A stretch of 62,830 bases of DNA from Oscillospiraceae bacterium. Its GTDB lineage: Bacteria; Bacillota; Clostridia; Oscillospirales; Oscillospiraceae. The stretch lies in the NCBI GenBank assembly GCA_017535635.1, contig JAFXTU010000029.1, positions 1-62,830 on the forward strand, in the 5' to 3' direction. Made by a program: the position numbers and the translations under genes. Every line of letters begins with the position of its first letter. The first letter of the stretch is position 1. Below, one piece after another: positions 51,384 to 59,968 of this stretch. Below the pieces are notes generated by a model. That model ran no database searches. It was not told where the DNA came from and was given only the letters and a program-made list of their open reading frames with translations.

Positions 51384-52565
51384 TCAGCCCTTGTAGCCTT
51401 CCCAGATGGCGTCCAGGAACTTCGCGGCGTCCTCCACGGTGAGCTCCTTGTCGGCGTAGACGGGGCACTTGGGCCAGAGGTGACGGGCGGCCACCACCAG
51501 GGGCGCGCCGGAGAGCACCTGCTCCTTGGTGGCACCGTAGCCGGCCAGGGTCTTGACCTGGCACTGACGCATCATGTCATGGATCACGTCGCCGATCTTC
51601 TCGGCGACTTCCAGGTTGGTCTCCTTGCCGGTGAGCTCCACCCGCATGGCCTCGGCGATCTTCTTGATCTCGACGGGCACAGCGTCGGCCATGAGCTTCA
51701 GCAGCTCGGGGGTGACCCAGGAGCACTCGATGCCGTGGGGAGTATGGCAGGTGGCGGAGAGGGCGTCACAGGTGGCGTGGCCCAGCTGGATGTCCGTGTC
51801 CACGAAGGCGAGGCCTGCCCAGTTGGAGGCCAGGGCCATCTCGCTGCGGGCTTCCAGATTGTCGCCGTGGTTGAAGCACTCCACCAGGTTGTCCCGCACC
51901 CGGCGCAGGGCGCTGAGGGCCAGCAGCTCGGAGTGGGGGTTCCGGTCCCGGGCGGTGATGGACTCCACGCAGTGGGCCATCACATCGAAGCCGGCCTGAG
52001 CGGTGACGGAGGGCGGGCAGGTCAGGGTCAGCTCGGGGTCGATGATGCCGATGGTGGCATGGATGAAGATGGCCTGCTTCTGGCCGGTGGTGTCGTCGGT
52101 GATGACGGAGACCATGGTGCCCTCGGAGCCGGAGCCGGAGGTGGTGGGGGCCAGCAGGATGGGGACCTTCTCAGGCTGCATGGTGGGGGGAGGAGGCGGC
52201 AGATACTTCTCGATCTTGGTCTCCTTCAGGTCCAGCAGCAGGGCCACAGCCTTGGCCAGGTCCATGCAGGAGCCGCCGCCGATGCCCAGGACGGAGTCGC
52301 AGCCCTGGTTGATGGCGAACTCGGCGGCCTTGTTGATCAGCGTGGAGGGAGCGTCGGGCTTGACATCGTTCCAATAAACGAAGTCGATGCCGTGCTCCTT
52401 CAGGCTCGCCTCCGCCTTGACGGTGTTGCCCGCCTTGGTGACGTTGGGCCCGCAGACGAACAGCAGCTTCTTGCACCCGAGCTTGGCGAGTTCTTCGCCG
52501 ACGCAGCCGATGGCGCCCGCGCCGAAGATGACCGGGTTCAGCTGGGTGTACTTAAAAATGCCCAT
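51384..52565 (-). CDS. iron-containing alcohol dehydrogenase
   Basis: 393 residues, group III (Fe-ADH). GGGSCMDLAKAVALLL near 97 (NAD site), LLAPTTSGSGSEGTMVSVI near 137, and the metal histidines in GFDVMAHCVESITAR near 193-203 and LGHATCDALSATCHTPHG near 255-275. An unusual run of Pro (PPPPP near 124) follows the NAD motif. Substrate unknown: 1,3-propanediol, butanol or lactaldehyde-type. ATG at 52565 with AAGGAGG upstream. A TATAAT at 52603-52608 gives a probable promoter. Confidence 0.92.
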   Translation of the reverse strand: MGIFKYTQLNPVIFGAGAIGCVGEELAKLGCKKLLFVCGPNVTKAGNTVKAEASLKEHGIDFVYWNDVKPDAPSTLINKAAEFAINQGCDSVLGIGGGSCMDLAKAVALLLDLKETKIEKYLPPPPPTMQPEKVPILLAPTTSGSGSEGTMVSVITDDTTGQKQAIFIHATIGIIDPELTLTCPPSVTAQAGFDVMAHCVESITARDRNPHSELLALSALRRVRDNLVECFNHGDNLEARSEMALASNWAGLAFVDTDIQLGHATCDALSATCHTPHGIECSWVTPELLKLMADAVPVEIKKIAEAMRVELTGKETNLEVAEKIGDVIHDMMRQCQVKTLAGYGATKEQVLSGAPLVVAARHLWPKCPVYADKELTVEDAAKFLDAIWEGYKG

Positions 52566-52602
52566 GGTAGTTTTCCTCCTTGTAAATCATTTTCCGATGG
52601 AA

Positions 52603-52608
52603 ATTATA
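52603..52608 (-). promoter_or_regulatory. -10 box of alcohol dehydrogenase
   Basis: Minus strand TATAAT about 40 bases before the gene; the -35 region is not clear and lies at the end of the metallophosphoesterase gene. Confidence 0.4.
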
Positions 52609-52623
52609 AAAGACTTTCGTCAT

Positions 52624-53286
52624 TTATACGTCGATAAAGCGATAGCCCGCGCAGTTGAAGGCGGTCGTGAGGCCGCTGACATAGACCCCCTGCCTGGAGC
52701 CGGGGACCGGGCTGGATCCCATGTGGATGTGGCCGAAGAGGTGGACGCGGGGCTGGTTCAGCGCGTACAGCTCATGGAAGCAGCGGTAGCCCTCGTGAAA
52801 GGCGACCCCGTCGCCCAGGCCGGCGGCCGGGGCATGGGATACGAAAATGTCCATATGCTTGTCCCGGCGCAGCTCGCCCTCCAGCTTCCGGATCCGCTTT
52901 TCCATCTGCGCCTCCGTGAACTGGTGCGGATTTCCCGGATCGGTCCCGATGCAGCCCCCCAGTCCGGCGATCCGCAGGCCCCGGAACTCCACCACCCGGC
53001 CGTCGATGCTCTCGCAGCCCTGGGGCGGCTTGCTTGCATAGGAAGCGTCGTGATTCCCGTGGACGTAGAACAGGGGCGCAGGGATCATGGTCACCAGATA
53101 ACTGAGGTAGCTGGCCTTCAGGTCCCCGCAGGAGAGGATCAGGTCCACTCCCCGAAACAGATTGGGATCGAAGTGCTCCCAGATAAACTTGCTCTCAATG
53201 TCGGCCACCGCCAGGATGTGCAGGGGCTTTCGCGCTCCCGGGAGCGGCGGCGGGCCGACGGGAGGCCTTCTCCAGTTCATTCGCAC
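52624..53286 (-). CDS. calcineurin-like metallophosphoesterase
   Basis: 220 residues. Dinuclear metal site: VADIES (Asp; the usual DxH is DIES), LSCGDLKASYL (GD), YVHGNHDASY (GNHD), VSHAPAAGL (H) and LFGHIHMGS (GHxH). All five blocks are present with the first His replaced by Glu. The frame is read from GTG at 53286, which has AAGGAG 8 bases upstream; an ATG at 53280 overlapping the previous stop (ATGA) is an alternative. Third gene of the CobW operon; substrate unknown. Confidence 0.85.
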   Translation of the reverse strand: MRMNWRRPPVGPPPLPGARKPLHILAVADIESKFIWEHFDPNLFRGVDLILSCGDLKASYLSYLVTMIPAPLFYVHGNHDASYASKPPQGCESIDGRVVEFRGLRIAGLGGCIGTDPGNPHQFTEAQMEKRIRKLEGELRRDKHMDIFVSHAPAAGLGDGVAFHEGYRCFHELYALNQPRVHLFGHIHMGSSPVPGSRQGVYVSGLTTAFNCAGYRFIDV

Positions 53287-53762
53287 CCGTCAGGCTCCTT
53301 GTGATTATGTCCATGCTCGTGGTCGTGATGATGCTCGTGGCCGTGCTCGTGGTGGTGCTCGTGCTCACACTCGTGCTCGAAGACGCACCATTCGCCGAAC
53401 TGGCCGACGATGGCCGCCGAAAGGCCCTCCAGCCGGTCCTCCGCATCCTCCAGCTCGCCGCCGAAGACGATGACCGTCACCCCCAGCTCCACATCCCGGA
53501 ATCCCTGGGGAAGCGCAGACCCCTTGGCCTCCACTTCATAGCCGGTGGTGGAGAGCATCCGGGCTTCTCCGTCGCCCCAGCTCAGATAGGCCTTGGCGTG
53601 GCCGATCAGCAGGTCCAGCTCCTGGGCCCAGCGAACGGTGACCGCCAGCTGCTTTTTCAGCTCCGCCTCCGCCTGGGCCGCCACGATGCCGGGCAGGGCG
53701 AATTTCGCGGAGGCGACGTGGGCCTCCTCATGGTCGTGGGCAGCGATATGGACGGTGATCAC
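53277..53762 (-). CDS. CobW C-terminal-like domain protein with histidine-rich tail
   Basis: 161 residues. Residues about 16-120 resemble the C-terminal ferredoxin-like domain of CobW/ZigA proteins (GHAKAYLSWGDGEARML; VTVIVFGGELEDAEDRL). From 130 to 155 the tail is almost entirely His and Glu/Asp, about 15 histidines, which should bind metal such as zinc, nickel or cobalt. The start is GTG at 53762 with AAGGAGGGG about 5 bases upstream. It directly follows a CobW-type GTPase that lacks this domain, so the two likely form one functional unit. Domain match is by eye and tentative. Confidence 0.7.
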   Translation of the reverse strand: MITVHIAAHDHEEAHVASAKFALPGIVAAQAEAELKKQLAVTVRWAQELDLLIGHAKAYLSWGDGEARMLSTTGYEVEAKGSALPQGFRDVELGVTVIVFGGELEDAEDRLEGLSAAIVGQFGEWCVFEHECEHEHHHEHGHEHHHDHEHGHNHKEPDGCE

Positions 53763-53774
53763 TTCTGCCCCTCC

Positions 53775-54371
53775 TTATTCCCGGTCCACAAAGGCCCAGA
53801 CGGCCTCGTCGATGGGCTTGTCGGCCACCACCTTGTGGATCTCTGCCTGAGCGCTGAGGCCTCGCAGCTCCTCAGCGATGGCGTCAGCCTCGGCGGTCTC
53901 CACCAGGTCTACCTTATTCAGCAGGATACAGTCGGCATCCTCCACCTGGGCTTCGATCAGATCAGACATATAGGCGTGGAGCCGCTTCCAGCGCCTGGCG
54001 TCTGCCAGGGCCAGGATCTTGACCGGGATGTGAAAGCAGGCCTCCACACTCTCCCGGATCTGCCGGGGATAGGCCACGCCGGTGGCCTCAATGAGGATCC
54101 ATTCCGGGTCCATCGTTTCTCTCAGGGTGCGAATATCGGAGAGCAGGCTTGCGCCGCCGGTACAGCAGGCGCAGCCGGCGAAGAGCTCCTTCACCTGCAG
54201 GCCCCCGGCCTTGAGGACCTTATCGTCCACGCCCACTTCGCCGATCTCGTTTTCAATGATGACGACGCTTTTCCCGTTCTTCCGGGAGGCGGCCGCCAGC
54301 TTTTGGGCCAGCTGCAGCAAAGCACTGGTCTTCCCGGAGCCAAGGAACCCGGTCAACAGAAGGATCTTCAT
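53775..54371 (-). CDS. CobW/P47K family GTPase (G3E), GTPase domain only
   Basis: 198 residues. Walker A GFLGSGKTS at 9-17, metal-binding GCACC motif at 66-70 (CxCC, family hallmark), ENEIGEVGVDD near 40, EATGVAYP near 100 and NKVDLVE near 155. These proteins are metallochaperones or insertases, often for zinc or cobalt. Ordinary members are 300-400 residues with a C-terminal domain; here that region is missing and appears as the next gene. ATG at 54371. Confidence 0.88.
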   Translation of the reverse strand: MKILLLTGFLGSGKTSALLQLAQKLAAASRKNGKSVVIIENEIGEVGVDDKVLKAGGLQVKELFAGCACCTGGASLLSDIRTLRETMDPEWILIEATGVAYPRQIRESVEACFHIPVKILALADARRWKRLHAYMSDLIEAQVEDADCILLNKVDLVETAEADAIAEELRGLSAQAEIHKVVADKPIDEAVWAFVDRE

Positions 54372-54397
54372 TTCGCTTCGCCCTCCCTGCCAAACTA

Positions 54398-54426
54398 AGA
54401 ATACCCCATTTGGGCCGGTATGTCAA
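54398..54426 (-). promoter_or_regulatory. promoter of the CobW operon
   Basis: Minus strand TTGACA (54421-54426), 17-bp spacer, TATTCT (54398-54403). No Zur or similar dyad was recognised. Confidence 0.65.
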
Positions 54427-54441
54427 CCTTATCCGGGGGCC

Positions 54442-54480
54442 GAAAGCGCCGCCCCGCAGGCTCTTGCCGGCGGGGCGGCG
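54442..54480 (-). terminator. GC-rich hairpin after SH3 gene
   Basis: 11-bp stem (54447-54457 with 54470-54480) followed by CTTTC on the minus strand, 16 bases after the stop; a weak terminator. Confidence 0.5.
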
Positions 54481-54495
54481 GCGGAAGTGTCCGGC

Positions 54496-55698
54496 TCAGT
54501 CAAAGGGCGTCAGATCGCCGGAGGAAGCAGGGGCAGGCGTCGGCGTCGGCGCAGGGGTGGGAGTGGGAGCGGGCGTAGAGACCGGGCGCTGGTAATTCAG
54601 ATTGCTGGTCAGATACTCCCCGGAGACCCAGCCCATCTCGTTCTGATACTCCACCAGATACCAGCTGCCGTATTTGGAAACCGCACCGACCTTGGTCATG
54701 GAGGGGATCACGGTGATCCTCTCATAGCGGGTATCCGGGCCGGCCCGCATATTCAGCGTATCGGCGGCGGTGACGATATAGTAGACGTAATCGTCATAGA
54801 CCTGATCCTCGCTGGGCTTCAGCTCCAGCTTGGGATACTTGCTCAGATCCAGCCAGAAAGGTTCCTCCGTAGGCGCCGGCTCCTCCGTCGGCTCCGCCGT
54901 GGGGGTGGGCGACGGGGCGGGAGTGGGAGTAGGCGTGGGCGAGGGCCGGGGAGAAGGGGTCGTCTCCGAAGCGGGCGTAGGGGAAACCGAGGCGGCGGGC
55001 GCGGGAGGCACCGTGTTCTTCTCCCGGGACAAGCGGAACAGGAAGATCAGGAGAAGCACATTCAGCAGAAGGCTGACGGCGAGCATACAGCAGATCACCA
55101 TATTGGCCGTGGAGGAAAAGATTTTTTTCCGGGAAGACTCCTCATATCCGCCGGGACGGAAGCTGTCCCCCGAGCGGGGCCCGGAGGGATCGGCAGGGTC
55201 TGACACCCGGTCCCCCACCGGATCGGACATCTCCATGGTGCTCTCCAGCACGGCGGCGGCCACGGCGGCAGCCGTCTCCTCATCCAGATCCGGCTTTTGC
55301 TCTTCCGAAGGGGCCTGCTCCTCCTGCTTTTCCAGGTCGGAAAACGCATCCGCAATCGCCGCTTCTTCCGATCCCGCCGGGTCCGCCGCTTCTCCGGCGG
55401 CCTCCGTGTCCGCCGTTCCCGTCGGGGCTTCCTCCGGCGCGGGGAAGACCACCGTGGGGCGTTTCGGCTCTTCCGGGGAAGCTTTCGGGGTCAGCTCCAG
55501 CTCGCTGACTGCCTCCATCGCCGGACCGTAACCCTGCTGGGCGGACTTTTTCAGCCAAAGCATGGCGTCCAGAGAATACTTATAGATCTCGTCCTCGTCC
55601 TCGGTCTCCTTCAGGAGCTTTCCGTAATACATAGCAAGGTCATACTGGGCGACCATATTTCCGTTTTTCGCTTCCTGCAGCAGTTCTTCCAGGTTCAT
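54496..55698 (-). CDS. membrane protein with Sel1-like repeats, Pro-Thr linkers and extracellular SH3 domain
   Basis: 400 residues. Residues 1-65 look like Sel1/TPR-type helices (AKNGNMVAQYDLAMYYGKLL, WLKKSAQQGYGPAMEAV). 70-195 is acidic and low complexity. One membrane helix at about 199-222. Residues 230-280 are a Pro/Thr/Ser linker made of (TP)n and (PSP)n, typical of wall-spanning segments, then a bacterial SH3 domain at about 304-366 (TLNMRAGPDTRYERITVIP, GWVSGEYL) and another Pro-Thr tail to the end. Topology is N-in, SH3-out, so the SH3 domain probably binds peptidoglycan. ATG at 55698 with GAGGTG upstream. Function unknown. Confidence 0.78.
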   Translation of the reverse strand: MNLEELLQEAKNGNMVAQYDLAMYYGKLLKETEDEDEIYKYSLDAMLWLKKSAQQGYGPAMEAVSELELTPKASPEEPKRPTVVFPAPEEAPTGTADTEAAGEAADPAGSEEAAIADAFSDLEKQEEQAPSEEQKPDLDEETAAAVAAAVLESTMEMSDPVGDRVSDPADPSGPRSGDSFRPGGYEESSRKKIFSSTANMVICCMLAVSLLLNVLLLIFLFRLSREKNTVPPAPAASVSPTPASETTPSPRPSPTPTPTPAPSPTPTAEPTEEPAPTEEPFWLDLSKYPKLELKPSEDQVYDDYVYYIVTAADTLNMRAGPDTRYERITVIPSMTKVGAVSKYGSWYLVEYQNEMGWVSGEYLTSNLNYQRPVSTPAPTPTPAPTPTPAPASSGDLTPFD

Positions 55699-55757
55699 TC
55701 CGCACCTCACTGCCTTTCTCTCTCAGATAACACAATGCGCTGTGGTCCTTTTTTATG

Positions 55758-55785
55758 ATTATACAACATACGGGGCCAAAGTCAA
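55758..55785 (-). promoter_or_regulatory. promoter of the SH3 gene
   Basis: Minus strand TTGACT (55780-55785), 16-bp spacer, perfect TATAAT (55758-55763). Confidence 0.65.
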
Positions 55786-55853
55786 TGATTTTTCCACTTT
55801 CATCCCCATTGGTTTTTCTTTTTTCCGGAAGGAGAAAACGAGGCTCTTCCCCC

Positions 55854-55882
55854 TTGCGCGAGGGGGGGCGAGGGTGTATACT
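55854..55882 (+). promoter_or_regulatory. possible promoter of O-antigen-ligase-like gene
   Basis: TTGCGC (55854-55859), 17-bp spacer, TATACT (55877-55882) in a GC-rich stretch. Confidence 0.4.
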
Positions 55883-55912
55883 CTGAAAATCAAGCAAAAG
55901 GGGGCGAAGGTC

Positions 55913-57352
55913 ATGCGCCTGGGAGACCGGACGGCAGAGGCCTATGTGCTCCTGGGGAGCACGGTCTTTCTCTGGGCGGCTCCCTTCTTCGCCGCCGGCG
56001 GCGGCTACAGCCGCATCACCGGCTTCAAGGCCGCCGTCTACGCCGCATTGACTTTTTTGTTCCTTCTGTCGGCCCTGGACCTCCCCCGCTTCTCCGGTTT
56101 CTTTCGTGCGCCGGAGCGGGTGCTGACGGCAGCCTGGCTCTTGTTCTGCCTTCTCTCCGCCCTCTGTTCCCCTTGGCAAAGGACCGCTTTCCTGGGCGGC
56201 AGCCGGAAAGAGGGCTTTTTGCAGCTGGGGCTCTATGGCATGAGCTTTCTGCTTCTGTCCCTCCGAAGGCCCAGGCGAAGGGTCCTGCTCCTTGCCTTTG
56301 CCGCAGGCATCTTCTTTCTGGAGGTTTATTCCCTGATCCAGCTCCGGGGCTACGATCCCCTGGGCCTGTACCCTCCCGGCATGGGCTGGGCGGACGCCAA
56401 CCTGCGCTACGCCGGGTCCTACCTGGGGACCGTGGGCAATGCCGGACAGACGGGGGCGGTGCTCACCGCCGCCGCCGCCCTCTTTTTCCTGCTCATTCTG
56501 GAAAAGGGAGGCAGGAGCTGGTTTCTCCTTCCCCTGCTGCTCCTCACCGCCTGGATCCTGTCCGAAACAGAGCTGACGGCTCCCCTGCCTGCCCTGGGCG
56601 CTGCGGCGTTTCTCTCGCTCTTTCTGTGCAAAACCCTGGAAAAGCTCTGTGCCTGGTTCTGCGTCTCTTCCCTCCTGGCCGCGGTGCTCCTTCACCGATT
56701 CCTTGCCCCTTCGGCGGGCCTTCTCCTGGCGGCGATGGCGCTGGGCGCCTGGGCCTTCCTCCGCCTCGGCCCCGGCCAGCGGCCGGTCCGGCTCTGGTCC
56801 CTCTGCCTGGGCGTCGGACTTCTCTGCCTGGCCCTTCTCTTCTTTCTTACTTACCGGGGCTGGTATACGCCCCTGTTGGAGGGGCGCGACCTCCTCCGGG
56901 GCCAGGTGCGGGAGGAGATGGGCAGCGGCAGGGTCTTCATCTGGAAGCAGGTCCTCTCCAAAGCGTGGGAACATCCGTTCCTGGGAACGGGGCCGGATAC
57001 CCTGGCGCTCCGGGAGCTTACCCCCTACAGCTACTTCTCCGGGGACGCGGGGAGGACCGTGACTCTCTCCATCGACGCCGCCCACAACGAAGTCCTTCAG
57101 ACCCTGATCTGCTGCGGTCTCCCGGCGGCGCTCTGCCACCTGGGGCTCTTTGTATGTGCCGCAATCCGGTTTTTCCGGGAAAAGGACGGCCGCCGCGCCT
57201 GCGCGGGAGGCGCAATGGCCTACGCTGTCCAAGCCATGTTCGGCATCTCCATGTGCGCTTCGGCGCCGGTCTTTTGGGTCCTTCTGGCCCTCAGCATTCC
57301 CGAAGGAGGCGGTCAGGCTGCCAAGGCTCAGCACACAGACGAACCAAAGTGA
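55913..57352 (+). CDS. O-antigen ligase/polymerase (WaaL/Wzy-like) membrane protein
   Basis: 479 residues with about ten to twelve membrane segments. A large external loop (about 320-370) ends in the Wzy_C-type motif DAAHNEVLQTLICCGL, and HPFLGTGPDTLALR lies before it; these are the conserved blocks of the O-antigen ligase superfamily. In Firmicutes such proteins ligate or polymerise surface glycans. ATG at 55913; a 57-residue upstream extension is possible but passes through the promoter. The polysaccharide operon 34 kb away is a possible but unproven client. Confidence 0.8.
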   Translation: MRLGDRTAEAYVLLGSTVFLWAAPFFAAGGGYSRITGFKAAVYAALTFLFLLSALDLPRFSGFFRAPERVLTAAWLLFCLLSALCSPWQRTAFLGGSRKEGFLQLGLYGMSFLLLSLRRPRRRVLLLAFAAGIFFLEVYSLIQLRGYDPLGLYPPGMGWADANLRYAGSYLGTVGNAGQTGAVLTAAAALFFLLILEKGGRSWFLLPLLLLTAWILSETELTAPLPALGAAAFLSLFLCKTLEKLCAWFCVSSLLAAVLLHRFLAPSAGLLLAAMALGAWAFLRLGPGQRPVRLWSLCLGVGLLCLALLFFLTYRGWYTPLLEGRDLLRGQVREEMGSGRVFIWKQVLSKAWEHPFLGTGPDTLALRELTPYSYFSGDAGRTVTLSIDAAHNEVLQTLICCGLPAALCHLGLFVCAAIRFFREKDGRRACAGGAMAYAVQAMFGISMCASAPVFWVLLALSIPEGGGQAAKAQHTDEPK

Positions 57353-58694
57353 TTTTTCTCAGGGCAGCCTCACGGGCAACATCCTCCGGCTGGCCCTGCC
57401 TCTGACCCTGGCCCTTCTGGTGAACACCCTGTACAGCATCGTGGACCGGATCTACATCGGCCACATGGCGGAGGGAGGCAAGCTGGCCCTGACGGGCATC
57501 GGCCTGGCCGCCCCCATCCTGATGGTCATCAGCGCCTTTCAGGCCCTCTGCTCCACCGGAGGGGCGCCTCTCTTCTCCATCGCCAGGGGCGAGGGGAACG
57601 AGGAGAAGGCGGGGCGCATCCTGGGAAACGCCTACGGCCTGCTCCTGATCTTCGGCCTGAGCCTCACCCTGCTGGGCTATCTCTTCAAGGCCCCCATCCT
57701 CTGGTGGACCGGGGCCAGCGAGGATACCTTTCACTTTGCCAACGACTACCTCTCCGTCTATCTGGCCGGGACGGTCTTCGTGCTCACGGGCGTCGGGATG
57801 AACCCCTTCATCAACGCCCAGGGCTTTGCCCGGACGGGGATGCTCACGGTGCTCATCGGCGCGGTCCTGAACATCGTCCTGGACCCGCTCTTCATTTTTG
57901 TATTTCACTGGGGCGTCCGGGGCGCGGCCCTGGCCACAGTGCTGAGCCAGCTCACCTCCTCCCTCTGGGTCCTCCGCTTCCTCACGGGAACGAGGGCCAT
58001 CATTCCCCTCCGGGCGGAGAACCTGCGGCTCCGGAAGGAGATCGTGGGCCGGATGATGGGCCTGGGGGTGGCGGGCTTCGTCATGAGCTTCACCAACTCC
58101 GCCGTCAGCTTTTTCTACAATAACGGTCTTTCCCGTCTGGGAGGCGACACCCATGTGGCGGTGATGACCGTCATCAACTCCCTGCGGGAGCTCTCCTTCA
58201 TGCCGGTCTCCGGGGTGACGGAGGGCGGGAAGCCGGTGCTGGGCTTCAACTACGGGGCCAAGAGCTGGGAGCGCTGCCGCAAGTGCATCCGGGTGATGAC
58301 GTACCTGGTGGCGGCCTACTGCTTTGCGATGTGGCTGGCCTTCATGCTCGTCCCCGGCTTCTTCGTGCGTCTCTTCAACCGGGACCCGGAGCTGCTCAGC
58401 GTGGGGGTCTACGGGGTGCGGCACTACTACGCCATGTTCTTTTTCATGACCTTCCAGATGGTGGGGCAGAACGTATTCACCTCCCTGGGCCTGGCCAAGC
58501 GGGCGGTGTTCTTCTCCCTGCTGCGGAAATTCATCGTCCTGCTGCCCCTCATCCTCCTGATGCCCTCCATCACCGGGCTGGGCGCGGAGGGCATCTTCTG
58601 GGCGGAGCCTGTGAGCCAGATCATCGGCGGCACAGCCTGCTACACCGCCATGTACTTCACCGTCTACCGCCGCCTGGGGAAAACCAAACTCTAA
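57318..58694 (+). CDS. MATE family efflux transporter
   Basis: About 458 residues, twelve membrane segments in two repeats. ALPLTLALLVNTLYSIVDRIYIGHM (helix 1 and the first loop) and GMNPFINAQGFARTGMLTVL are typical of sodium- or proton-coupled MATE proteins. There is no good ATG, GTG or TTG at the beginning: a CTG at 57318 has AAGGAGG 8 bases upstream and fits the family length, so CTG is proposed. It overlaps the end of the previous gene. Starting at the family-like TGNILRLALP without an upstream start is not possible otherwise. Confidence 0.87.
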   Translation: MPRLSTQTNQSDFSQGSLTGNILRLALPLTLALLVNTLYSIVDRIYIGHMAEGGKLALTGIGLAAPILMVISAFQALCSTGGAPLFSIARGEGNEEKAGRILGNAYGLLLIFGLSLTLLGYLFKAPILWWTGASEDTFHFANDYLSVYLAGTVFVLTGVGMNPFINAQGFARTGMLTVLIGAVLNIVLDPLFIFVFHWGVRGAALATVLSQLTSSLWVLRFLTGTRAIIPLRAENLRLRKEIVGRMMGLGVAGFVMSFTNSAVSFFYNNGLSRLGGDTHVAVMTVINSLRELSFMPVSGVTEGGKPVLGFNYGAKSWERCRKCIRVMTYLVAAYCFAMWLAFMLVPGFFVRLFNRDPELLSVGVYGVRHYYAMFFFMTFQMVGQNVFTSLGLAKRAVFFSLLRKFIVLLPLILLMPSITGLGAEGIFWAEPVSQIIGGTACYTAMYFTVYRRLGKTKL

Positions 58695-58726
58695 AAACCA
58701 AAATCTAGGATAAGGAAACCGATTCT

Positions 58727-59968
58727 ATGAACCTTGCATCCTGCTTCCTGCCGGGAGAGATCCTGCTTCCCCAGGGTGTGGATCTGCGCCGCTGGGCCTC
58801 TATCGCCTGCGACCAGTTCACCGCCGACCCCGCCTACTGGGCGCGGGTGGAGGAGACCGTGGGAGACGCTCCCAGCACCCTCTACCTCATGCTGCCGGAA
58901 ATCTATCTGGGACGGAAAAACACGGAGGAGCTGCAGGCCAGGGTCGTCCGCCATATGGAGGACTACCTGGCGGCGGGCCTGTTCCGCAGCTTCCCCGACA
59001 GCTATTTCTACATCGAGCGCACCCTTTCCGGGGGCGGACTGCGGCGGGGTCTGCTGGGACTGCTGGACCTGGAATACTACGACTACCGCCCCGACTCCAC
59101 GTCCCCAATCCGGGCCACCGAGGGCCTGGTGGAGGAGCGGCTGCCGCCCCGGCTTCGGGTGCGGAAGGACGCCCTTCTGGAGCTGCCCCATCTGATCCTC
59201 TTTTTTGACGACCCACAGCAGACGGTGGTGGCGGAAGCCGAGAGCAGCGCCGGGGAGATGCTCTACGACACGCCTCTCATGGAGGGGGGCGGCTCTGTAC
59301 GCGCCCGGCGCATCACCGGAGAGGGGGTCTGGCGGGTACGGGAGGCGCTGGCCAGGCTGGGCGACGGGGAAAAGCTTCGGGATCGGTACGGAGACGCCCC
59401 GCCGGTGCTCTACGCCGTGGGGGACGGCAACCACAGCCTCGCCGCCGCCAAGCGCATCTGGGAGGAGCTGCGGGAACGGCTGAGCCCCGCCGACCGGCTG
59501 ACCCACCCCGCCCGCTTTGCCCTGGCGGAGCTGGTGGACCTCCACGAGCCCAGCCTGGTCTTTGAGCCCATCCACCGGGTGCTCTTTAACACGGACCCCT
59601 CCGATTTCCTTCGGGAAGCCGGGGAGCGTTTCTCTTCCCAAAACGGGAGGCTCTTCCGCTGCCTTACGGCGGAGGGAGAAGTATCCCTCCGTGTGGAGGG
59701 CACCATCGGGGAGTGCATCGCCCAGTGCGAAGCCTTTGTGGAGGACTTCGTCCGGGCCCACGGGGGACGGATCGACTACATCCACGGGGACCGGGAGGCG
59801 GAGACCCTCAGCCGTCCCGAAGGCCGGGCCGGGCTCCTGATGCCGGAGATGGACAAAAGAGACCTCTTCCCCTCCATCATCCGCAGCGGCCCCCTGCCCA
59901 AAAAGAGCTTTTCCATCGGCCCTGCAAGGGATAAGCGCTACTACCTGGAATGCCGGAGGCTGCGATGA
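58727..59968 (+). CDS. DUF1015 family protein (COG4198)
   Basis: 413 residues. Family signature VGDGNHSLAAAKRIWEEL near 229-246 and the N-terminal GEILLPQGVDLRRWASIACDQF. The family is widespread in Clostridia and has no known activity; some members resemble phosphotransferase or serine-kinase folds. ATG at 58727 with AAGGA about 8 bases upstream. Overlaps the next gene by four bases (ATGA), so the two are coupled. Confidence 0.87.
   Translation: MNLASCFLPGEILLPQGVDLRRWASIACDQFTADPAYWARVEETVGDAPSTLYLMLPEIYLGRKNTEELQARVVRHMEDYLAAGLFRSFPDSYFYIERTLSGGGLRRGLLGLLDLEYYDYRPDSTSPIRATEGLVEERLPPRLRVRKDALLELPHLILFFDDPQQTVVAEAESSAGEMLYDTPLMEGGGSVRARRITGEGVWRVREALARLGDGEKLRDRYGDAPPVLYAVGDGNHSLAAAKRIWEELRERLSPADRLTHPARFALAELVDLHEPSLVFEPIHRVLFNTDPSDFLREAGERFSSQNGRLFRCLTAEGEVSLRVEGTIGECIAQCEAFVEDFVRAHGGRIDYIHGDREAETLSRPEGRAGLLMPEMDKRDLFPSIIRSGPLPKKSFSIGPARDKRYYLECRRLR

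Noticed and set aside
54520..55050. GC-rich TP/SP codon repeats resembling a tandem repeat array or CRISPR
   Set aside because: Repeats are short, irregular and in frame with the Pro-Thr linkers of the SH3 protein; there are no spacers of constant length and no cas genes.
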